Assembly: GCF_011207455.1 (NCBI RefSeq) | Contig: NZ_CP048877.1 | Coordinates: forward strand, 1,852,576 to 1,916,575 | DNA length: 64,000 nucleotides | Origin: Thermosulfuriphilus ammonigenes | GTDB lineage: Bacteria > Desulfobacterota > Thermodesulfobacteria > Thermodesulfobacteriales > ST65 | Reading direction: 5' to 3' | In this document: piece by piece, positions 58,029 through 64,000 of the stretch | Numbering within the stretch: position 1 is the stretch's first letter | How the letters are laid out: every line of letters begins with the position of its first letter | Notes under the pieces: generated by a model | What the model saw: only the letters and a program-made list of their open reading frames with translations | The model's database searches: none | What the model was told of the DNA's origin: nothing | Translations under genes and position numbers: made by a program

Positions 58029-58862
58029 TTAAGGTTTTTTGGGGGGTGGATGATAGGGTTCTTGAACGTAGATCCAGATGCCGGCCCGTTTAATCAGAGG
58101 AAAGGTGCTTGGGCCAAAATCAATGGTTCCGGAGGGGAAGGAGACGGAGATAATCCACCAGCCGGGTCTATTAAACCCTATAGCGAAGATACCCTCCTGA
58201 TCGGTGTGGGCACTTTTAGTTATCAGAGGACGATTTTCATACCCAAAAGGATCTTGGGGAAGATCTTTTCGGGGCAGGTAATATCCCTGATAGTATTCCC
58301 ACTCTACCTTTGCTCCGGCAGCTGGTTGTCCGTCTTTTAAACAGCGGCCGCGGAAAATCTCCCCTACCTCTAGACCATAGGGTCTGGTGAGGGGGACTAT
58401 TTCTAGCTCAAGCCCCAAAGGTCTTTGCCAGCCATCTTCCTTAAAGACATGAAGACATTCCTTGACGTAGTCCTGGTAGACAAGCCCCTCTTCCATAACC
58501 AAGTACGGAGCCCCGAGAAGGCAGATATAGTGATCTCCTGTCTCCTTGGCGGTATAACGTAATCTAAAGGCCCGGCGTTTTTTCCCCGAGGATTCATCAA
58601 GAAGATCAATGGCCGTCACCGCCACCGGAAGCCTCTTGCCTGAGGGGCTGAAGACCACAAACTGGGGTGGTTTAGTGTCGGCGATGATTCCCTGATAAGG
58701 CTTTCCCCAGAAGTAGGTCCAGGTAGTGGGCCATCCAACTTTACCGTAGCCTCCCGTCTGGTCGGGGATAAAGACGTGAAACCATCCTGCCCAGACCAAA
58801 GTAGGCCAGAGTAAAATGAAGCTCAAAATTTTACTTAGAAAAAGCTTGCTCCAGGAGTTCAT
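58029..58862 (-). CDS. DUF4198-type exported protein
   Basis: A 277-residue protein with a signal peptide (LSFILLWPTLVWAGW, about residues 12-26) and HVFIPDQTGGYGK after it. The rest is beta-rich and resembles the DUF4198/NikM-type periplasmic domain (GKPYQGIIADTKPPQF, LKDGQPAAGAKVEWEYY, IGFNRPGWWIISV). Such proteins often accompany nickel or cobalt uptake. Histidines near the N-terminus could bind metal. The frame extends to 58955 inside murA; the ATG at 58862 with AAGGGCG is the likely start, overlapping murA by 32 bp. Role uncertain. Confidence 0.65.
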   Translation of the reverse strand: MNSWSKLFLSKILSFILLWPTLVWAGWFHVFIPDQTGGYGKVGWPTTWTYFWGKPYQGIIADTKPPQFVVFSPSGKRLPVAVTAIDLLDESSGKKRRAFRLRYTAKETGDHYICLLGAPYLVMEEGLVYQDYVKECLHVFKEDGWQRPLGLELEIVPLTRPYGLEVGEIFRGRCLKDGQPAAGAKVEWEYYQGYYLPRKDLPQDPFGYENRPLITKSAHTDQEGIFAIGFNRPGWWIISVSFPSGTIDFGPSTFPLIKRAGIWIYVQEPYHPPPKKP

Positions 58863-60123
58863 CGCCCTTAAGACGCTGAATGTTGGCTCCCAGGCCGGCC
58901 AGCTTTTCGACGATATTTTCATAACCTCGATCAAGATGGTGGACTTCCTGGACAACAGTCCGGCCCGTAGCGGCCAAGCCGGCCAAGATTAAGGAAGCTC
59001 CGGCCCTTAAGTCTGTAGCTCTAACTTTGGCCCCGGAGAGCTTTCCGCCTCCCCGGACAATGGCCACCTGTTTGCCAGCCAGCTTAATTTCGGCTCCCAT
59101 GCGTTTAAGCTCTAAAGCGTGTTGAAAGCGATTCTCAAAAATGGTCTCTCTGATTACCGAAATTCCCTTGGCCTGGGTCATGCAGACCATAAATTGGGCC
59201 TGGAGGTCGGTAGGAAAACCCGGATAGGGGGCGGTAACGATATCCACGGCTCGAAGGGGGTGGCTCTGACGAGCGTAGATGGTCTCTCCCTCCCAGCTTA
59301 TCTCCAGCCCTGCATCCATTAGGGTATTGATTACTGTTTGAAGATGTTCAGGACAGGCTCCTCTGATGGTGATCTCCCCTCCGGCAGCGGCTACGGCCAT
59401 TAAAAAAGTCCCGGTTTCTATGCGGTCGGCAATAATGCGATAACCAGCAGGCTGGAGGCCTTCAAGGCCCTCGATAAAGATAGTTTCGGTCCCAAGCCCC
59501 TCGATTTTGGCCCCCATGGTCTGGAGAAAATGGCCCAGGGCCACCACCTCTGGTTCTTTAGCTGCTTGATGGATGACCGTCTTTCCTTTGGCCAGGGTAG
59601 CAGCCATCATCAGGTTTTCTGTGGCCGTGACCGAGGGAAAACCAAGGACTATTTCCTTCCCCCGGAGGCCCCGGGGGGCCTCAGCCTCCACAAAGCCTCC
59701 GTCCACCCGGAGTCTAGCCCCCATTTTTCTCAGCCCTTCAAGATGAAAATCTATGGGCCGGGCCCCAATGGAGCACCCTCCGGGAAGGGCCACCTTGGCC
59801 CTGCGAAAACGGGCCAGAAGGGGGCCAAGCACCAAAACGGAGGCTCTCATACGTTTGACTAGTTCGTAAGGGGCTTCATGGGAGATGATCCGACATGTAT
59901 CTACATAAAGGCTACTTTTCCGGCTGATGATCTTGGCCCCCAAGGTGGAAAGGAGTTCGGTCATGGTTCGGACGTCTTCAAGCTGGGGGATGTTGTCCAG
60001 GATAAAGCTTCCTTCAGCCAGAAGGGTGGCAGCCAGAATGGGAAGGGCGGCATTCTTTGCCCCGCTTACCTGAACCTCTCCCTTAAGCCTCTCTCCCCCT
60101 TCAACGACGATTACCTCTTCCAT
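58831..60123 (-). CDS. murA: UDP-GlcNAc 1-carboxyvinyltransferase
   Basis: A 430-residue EPSP-synthase-fold enzyme for the first committed step of peptidoglycan synthesis. [16 protein letters not shown] and the catalytic C117 in [16 protein letters not shown] are present, so the enzyme should be fosfomycin-sensitive. The C-terminal [21 protein letters not shown] and [16 protein letters not shown] blocks fit. It overlaps the prmC stop by one base (TAATG). Confidence 0.96.
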   Translation of the reverse strand: MEEVIVVEGGERLKGEVQVSGAKNAALPILAATLLAEGSFILDNIPQLEDVRTMTELLSTLGAKIISRKSSLYVDTCRIISHEAPYELVKRMRASVLVLGPLLARFRRAKVALPGGCSIGARPIDFHLEGLRKMGARLRVDGGFVEAEAPRGLRGKEIVLGFPSVTATENLMMAATLAKGKTVIHQAAKEPEVVALGHFLQTMGAKIEGLGTETIFIEGLEGLQPAGYRIIADRIETGTFLMAVAAAGGEITIRGACPEHLQTVINTLMDAGLEISWEGETIYARQSHPLRAVDIVTAPYPGFPTDLQAQFMVCMTQAKGISVIRETIFENRFQHALELKRMGAEIKLAGKQVAIVRGGGKLSGAKVRATDLRAGASLILAGLAATGRTVVQEVHHLDRGYENIVEKLAGLGANIQRLKGDELLEQAFSK

Positions 60124-60977
60124 TAATGAGAGTCCTCCCTTCTCTGACGAGCTACCAGAATGCGAGGGTTGCCGGCAAGGTCAGGAATAATTCTGCCTTC
60201 TAGCAGACCGGCTTGCTGGGCCAAAGCCAGGACTTTATCTGCCTGGCGAGCCCCAATCTCACAGACTAAAAAACCCCCTGGGGCCAGGTGCTTCCGGGCG
60301 CAGGCTATCACCTTTTTTATAGCGGAAAGCCCTTCCTCCCTGGCCACTAAGGCCTCCTGAGGTTCAAAATCCTTTATTTCTGGGGCCAAGTGAGGCCACT
60401 CTTCTGGCCCTACATAAGGAGGATTACTAACCACCACCTGAAAGACCCTTTGCGGTCTCAGTGCCTGGCACCAATCACTAGCCACTAAAAAGACCCTGTT
60501 TTTTAACCTGTAGCGCAGAAGATTGGCTTGGGCATAACTTAAGGCTACAAGACTTTTGTCTATGGCCACAACCAAGGCCTGTCTTTCAAGAGCCAGCGTT
60601 ATGCCTATTACCCCAGAGCCTGTGCCAAGATCAAGCAAAAAAGGTTCCCTTTCTGGACAGAGCCCAATTACTGTTTCTACCAGGATCTCTGTCTCCGGTC
60701 GAGGGATGAGGACGCCTGGCCCGACCCTAAAAGGCCGGCCATAGAATTCCACTTCTCCAAAGATATAGGCTAATGGCTCTCGAGTCAGCCGCCTTTTAAG
60801 GGCCATCTCCAGGGTGGGGAGAAGTTCGGCTGGGAGGTGTTCCCGGGCTCTAAGGTGAACTTCCGCCCGGGAGATCCCCAGGATATGGGCCAGGAGATAT
60901 TCGGCTTCTTCTTGGTCTACTCCAGCTTTTTTAAAGGCAGATCGAATCTTTCGGAGAAGGTCGCCTATCAGGGCCAC
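60123..60977 (-). CDS. prmC: Peptide chain release factor N5-glutamine methyltransferase
   Basis: A 284-residue SAM enzyme that methylates the Gln of the GGQ loop of release factors. It has LDLGTGSGVIGITLALE, VVSNPPYVGPEEWPHL (the NPPY motif) and a helical N-terminal domain. The GTG start lies one base after the prfA stop. Its substrate is encoded directly upstream, a conserved pair. Confidence 0.95.
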   Translation of the reverse strand: MALIGDLLRKIRSAFKKAGVDQEEAEYLLAHILGISRAEVHLRAREHLPAELLPTLEMALKRRLTREPLAYIFGEVEFYGRPFRVGPGVLIPRPETEILVETVIGLCPEREPFLLDLGTGSGVIGITLALERQALVVAIDKSLVALSYAQANLLRYRLKNRVFLVASDWCQALRPQRVFQVVVSNPPYVGPEEWPHLAPEIKDFEPQEALVAREEGLSAIKKVIACARKHLAPGGFLVCEIGARQADKVLALAQQAGLLEGRIIPDLAGNPRILVARQRREDSH

Positions 60978-60978
60978 T

Positions 60979-62076
60979 TTAGGCGGCCATTTCTTCGGCC
61001 TGCATCTTTAGGGCTTCGGTTTGGAAGTGAGTAATGAGAGCCTCGATGATCTCCTCAAGGTCGCCATCGAGGATATCTTCCAGGCGATAGAGGGTTAAAC
61101 CAATGCGGTGGTCAGTGACTCGTCCCTGGGGGAAATTATAGGTTCGAATACGTTCGCTTCGGTCTCCGGTGCCCACCTGACTACGGCGGGTATCGCGAAT
61201 TTTGGCCTCTTGCTCTCGGCGCCGAAGCTCAAGAAGCCGGGCCTTGAGAATCTTCATGGCCTGGGCCTTGTTTTTGTGTTGGCTTCGCTCATTCTGACAC
61301 TGAACCACAATACCTGTAGGGATATGGGTGATCCGGACGGCAGATTCGGTCTTGTTGACGTGTTGCCCCCCGGCTCCACTGGCCCGGTAGGTATCAATAC
61401 GGAGTTCTGAGGGGTCAATTTCAACCTCTACATCCTCAGCCTCTGGGAGTACGGCTACCGTAACGGCAGAGGTGTGAATGCGTCCCTGACTCTCAGTCTC
61501 TGGAACCCTCTGGACCCGATGGACGCCGCTTTCATACTTGAGTCGGCTATAAGCTCCTTTCCCACGAACAAGGGCAATGATTTCCTTGAAGCCACCAATC
61601 CCTGTAGGGTTGGCATCAAGGATTTCTATAGTCCATCCCTTACGTTCGGCATAGCGGGAGTACATACGGAAAAGGTCAGCGGCAAACAAGGCCGCTTCCT
61701 CTCCACCGGTTCCGGCCCGGATTTCAAGAAGAATGTTCCGTTCGTCGTTAGGATCCTTAGGTAAGAGGAGAATCATCAAACGCCTTTCAAGCTCTTCCAC
61801 CTGGGGTTCAAGTTCTTCTATTTCTGTCTTGGCCAGCTCTCTTATCTCCTCGTCAGGATCATCAAGAAGCTGCCGGTTATCAGTCAGCTGTTTAAGAAGG
61901 TTTTTATATTTGCGATAGGTCTCGACAATCTCTGTGAGGGCAGCTCTTTCTTTGGCTATTTTTTGATACTCTTCGGGCCTGGAGAAGATAGACGGATCCC
62001 CAAGGCGCTCTTCAAGCTCCCGATAGCGCTCCTCGACCTGATCCAGTCTTTTGAGATAAGGGCTTAAAAGTTTCAT
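60979..62076 (-). CDS. prfA: Peptide chain release factor 1
   Basis: A 365-residue RF1 with [13 protein letters not shown] (the GGQ peptidyl-hydrolysis loop) and [18 protein letters not shown]. It reads UAA and UAG codons. The coiled-coil domain 1 and the decoding domain are full length. It follows rpmE after 7 bp, and prmC follows it, the common rpmE-prfA-prmC order. Confidence 0.96.
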   Translation of the reverse strand: MKLLSPYLKRLDQVEERYRELEERLGDPSIFSRPEEYQKIAKERAALTEIVETYRKYKNLLKQLTDNRQLLDDPDEEIRELAKTEIEELEPQVEELERRLMILLLPKDPNDERNILLEIRAGTGGEEAALFAADLFRMYSRYAERKGWTIEILDANPTGIGGFKEIIALVRGKGAYSRLKYESGVHRVQRVPETESQGRIHTSAVTVAVLPEAEDVEVEIDPSELRIDTYRASGAGGQHVNKTESAVRITHIPTGIVVQCQNERSQHKNKAQAMKILKARLLELRRREQEAKIRDTRRSQVGTGDRSERIRTYNFPQGRVTDHRIGLTLYRLEDILDGDLEEIIEALITHFQTEALKMQAEEMAA

Positions 62077-62083
62077 GCTCTCT

Positions 62084-62305
62084 TTACTTTAAGAAATCTG
62101 GCTTCTCCAAGCCGTATTTCTTAAGAAATTTCTCTACCTGACCGGTGGTGTCCACCAACTTCTGTTTTCCGGTAAAGAAGGGATGACAGTTTGAACAAAC
62201 CTCTACCCGGATTTCCTTTTGGGTGGAGCCGGCAATGATTTCATTGCCACAGGCGCAACGAATAACTGTCTTTTCATAGTATTTGGGGTGTATGCCTTTT
62301 TTCAT
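62084..62305 (-). CDS. rpmE: Large ribosomal subunit protein bL31 (zinc type)
   Basis: A 73-residue protein with [20 protein letters not shown], then [15 protein letters not shown]. The CxC and CxxC pairs form the zinc site of the C+ form. It lies between prfA and rho on the leftward operon with AGGAGG upstream. Confidence 0.95.
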   Translation of the reverse strand: MKKGIHPKYYEKTVIRCACGNEIIAGSTQKEIRVEVCSNCHPFFTGKQKLVDTTGQVEKFLKKYGLEKPDFLK

Positions 62306-62364
62306 CTTTTGCCTCCTTATCTTTGTCCTCTGCTATTTAGCCATCTATAGACCATCTTGCAAGA

Positions 62365-63612
62365 TCATTTGCTCATGGAGGCCAGGAACTCGGCATTGTT
62401 TTTGGTTCCGTCCATCTTTTCCAGCAGAAACTCCATAGTATCTACAGGGTTAAGGGGTGAGAGAAGCTTGCGCAGGATCCAAACCCGGTTGAGCACCTCG
62501 GGGGGCAAAAGGAGCTCCTCTCTCCTGGTGCCACTTTTATTGATGTCAATGGAGGGGAAGATTCTCTTGTCGGCCAGTTTGCGGTCAAGGTGAATTTCCA
62601 TGTTCCCTGTACCCTTAAACTCTTCAAAGATAACCTCATCCATCCGGCTTCCGGTGTCTATTAGACAGGTGGCAATAATGGTCAGGCTGCCACCTTCTTC
62701 GATATTTCTGGCCGCTCCGAAGAATCTCTTGGGTTTGTGAAGGGCGTTGGCATCAAGCCCCCCTGAAAGGAGCTTCCCACTGGGAGGTGTAACGGTATTA
62801 TAAGCCCGGGCCAGTCGGGTAAGGCTATCAAGCAGGATGACTACATCTCGACGGTGTTCTACCAGCCGTTTGGCCTTTTCGATAACCATCTCGGCCACCT
62901 GGGTGTGACGCTGGGGCGGTTCATCAAAGGTTGAGCTAATAACCTCCCCCCGTACTGAACGCTGCATATCGGTGACCTCTTCAGGACGCTCATCAATAAG
63001 GAGAACAATTAGATAAACATTGGGGTGATTACGGGTGATTCCGTTGGCAATATTTTGAAGTAAAACAGTCTTTCCTGTTCTTGGGGGAGCCACGATAAGG
63101 CCTCGCTGGCCTTTACCAATGGGGATAAAAAGATCAATAATTCGAGTGGAATAGTTGTCAGGGTCGGTTTCCAGGCGGAGCCATTCGTTCGGATAAATAG
63201 GGGTTAGGTTGTCAAACATTATCTTATGTTTGACTGTCTCCGGATCACTAAAATTGATAGACTCCACCTTGAGCAGAGCAAAATAACGTTCTCCTTCCTT
63301 TGGGGGACGAATCTGCCCAGAGACTGTATCTCCCGTTCGCAATCCAAATCGTCTTATCTGCGAGGGGGAGACATAGATGTCGTCTGGTCCGGGGAGATAA
63401 TTGGAATCTGGGCTCCTTAGGAAACCGAATCCCTCAGGGAGAACCTCTAAGACCCCTTCGCCATAAACTACCCCTTCTTTGGCCATCTGGGCCTGGAGGA
63501 TGGCGAAGATAAGTTCCTGCTTCCGCATAGAGCTGGCTCCATCGATCCCCAGCTCCTGAGCCAGTTCATAAAGGTCTCCTATAGGTTTACGCTTCAGTTC
63601 CGTTAAGTTCAT
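62365..63612 (-). CDS. rho: Transcription termination factor Rho
   Basis: A 415-residue hexameric RNA helicase with an N-terminal Rho domain ([20 protein letters not shown]), an OB-fold RNA-binding part ([21 protein letters not shown]), a P-loop [32 protein letters not shown] and the R-loop [15 protein letters not shown]-like block. It ends untranslated RNA and controls transcription. It heads the rho-rpmE-prfA-prmC-murA operon. A leader of about 146 bases lies between the candidate promoter and the ATG, room for the autoregulation known in other bacteria. Confidence 0.97.
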   Translation of the reverse strand: MNLTELKRKPIGDLYELAQELGIDGASSMRKQELIFAILQAQMAKEGVVYGEGVLEVLPEGFGFLRSPDSNYLPGPDDIYVSPSQIRRFGLRTGDTVSGQIRPPKEGERYFALLKVESINFSDPETVKHKIMFDNLTPIYPNEWLRLETDPDNYSTRIIDLFIPIGKGQRGLIVAPPRTGKTVLLQNIANGITRNHPNVYLIVLLIDERPEEVTDMQRSVRGEVISSTFDEPPQRHTQVAEMVIEKAKRLVEHRRDVVILLDSLTRLARAYNTVTPPSGKLLSGGLDANALHKPKRFFGAARNIEEGGSLTIIATCLIDTGSRMDEVIFEEFKGTGNMEIHLDRKLADKRIFPSIDINKSGTRREELLLPPEVLNRVWILRKLLSPLNPVDTMEFLLEKMDGTKNNAEFLASMSK

Positions 63613-63764
63613 GGTTTCTAAACCTCTTTCTTTGGTTTGGCCTAGGATTATCTGCCTGGTATTTTGCCCCGACTCTTTAGCCTACATTCTGAGGGCTTCT
63701 TAAAGGAGGTCGGGCTTTTGGTAAGATTTTATTAATCCTGCGGGTTATATTGGCAGACATTATC

Positions 63765-63793
63765 AAAATATCTCTATCTTTCCCTTTCGTCAA
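63765..63793 (-). promoter_or_regulatory. Promoter of the rho operon
   Basis: On the minus strand TTGACG (63793-63788), a 17-base spacer and TATTTT (63770-63765) form a strong sigma-70-type promoter with the same spacing and -10 as the tRNA-Val promoter. The start near 63758 gives a leader of about 146 bases to the rho ATG. Confidence 0.65.
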
Positions 63794-63883
63794 GCTTGAA
63801 TTCATCCATCAAAAACACCATTTTTTAAATCGCTTTTTAAGGGCCGTTCTTAATCAGTTCTGGAGCTGAAGGGGGGATCGGGC

Positions 63884-64000
63884 ATGAAAAGATTATCTTT
63901 TGAAGAACTTTGTCGTTTTTATCGCCAGATCGAGCGCGGACTCTATTTCTTTCTGGTTCTCTGTCTGGTTATGGCCACTATTTTTACCCTGGGAGATATT
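63884..64000 (+). CDS. N-terminal fragment of a membrane protein
   Basis: A rightward frame of 39 codons runs off the window: MKRLSFEELCRFYRQIERGL, then a helix YFFLVLCLVMATIFTLGDI. AAGGGGGG precedes the ATG. A charged N-terminus followed by a helix at this place would suit a TRAP-transporter small permease (DctQ-like) or another membrane protein; the fragment is too short to decide. A weak TTGAAT-N17-CATTTT box (63796-63824) could be its promoter. Confidence 0.5.
   Translation, partial: MKRLSFEELCRFYRQIERGLYFFLVLCLVMATIFTLGDI

Noticed and set aside
1-64000. CRISPR array, insertion sequence or prophage
   Set aside because: I saw no regularly spaced repeats, transposase, integrase or phage gene, and nearly all sequence is accounted for by housekeeping genes.

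Overview
The window looks like chromosomal DNA of a thermophilic, Gram-negative, sulfur-metabolising anaerobe of the Desulfobacterota/Thermodesulfobacteriota type. This is inferred from gene content and order: a thrS-infC-rpmI-rplT-pheS-pheT-ihfA string, a DUF6178-type protein, a PEP-CTERM protein, system II cytochrome c biogenesis, ThyX, and a yeeE-tusA-dsrE cluster. The last matches the YTD cluster reported from sulfur-disproportionating bacteria, so a relative of Thermosulfurimonas or similar genera is plausible. I cannot name a species. Coding density is very high, many neighbouring genes overlap by a few bases, and almost everything is housekeeping. There is no CRISPR array, phage or insertion sequence.

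Layout. 1-5.4 kb: a truncated leftward gene, glycogen phosphorylase, and a leftward aminotransferase/phenylacetate-CoA-ligase pair. 5.5-8.1 kb: ccsA-hemA (cytochrome c and heme) and convergent ssb. 8.2-15.6 kb: a rightward run of a small HTH protein, cbiG-cbiH (cobalamin), an SPL-type radical SAM protein, hrcA-grpE-dnaK, a terminator and an HU gene. 15.6-24.3 kb, leftward: tRNA-Val, then thrS-infC-rpmI-rplT-pheS-pheT-ihfA-merR-rRNA methyltransferase. 24.5-27.7 kb: MscS channel, an unusual HPr-kinase/PEPCK-fold protein and a membrane protein. 27.8-29.9 kb: a DAACS symporter (leftward) and a PEP-CTERM secreted protein with a sigma-54 promoter. 29.9-41.2 kb, leftward: HD protein-ddl-rplS-rnhB-yraN-DUF6178-P1B ATPase-methyltransferase-ffh-rpsP-khpA-rimM-trmD-RNA methyltransferase.

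41.2-45.5 kb: an AT-rich region, dnaA, a GlcD-type oxidase, a small Cys protein and convergent thyX. 45.7-50.7 kb: ClC channel, two-CW sensor kinase, small membrane protein and a PAS/HisKA protein that lacks an ATPase domain; the four reading frames overlap or abut. 50.7-54.1 kb, leftward: an M16 peptidase and a metallo-beta-lactamase-fold protein with altered metal ligands. 54.1-56.9 kb: a structured regulatory region and the five-gene sulfur-transfer cluster (YeeE/YedE transporter, TusA, DsrE-like, second DsrE-like, 57-residue DsrH-like), closed by a strong terminator. 56.9-63.8 kb, leftward: rho-rpmE-prfA-prmC-murA-DUF4198-KamA-type radical SAM. The right end holds the first codons of a rightward membrane protein.

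The most interesting system is the sulfur cluster at 54.2-56.9 kb. A membrane importer for a reduced sulfur species would hand sulfur to TusA and DsrE-type carriers, consistent with sulfur disproportionation. The role is inferred from gene families and published association; it is not shown by the sequence.
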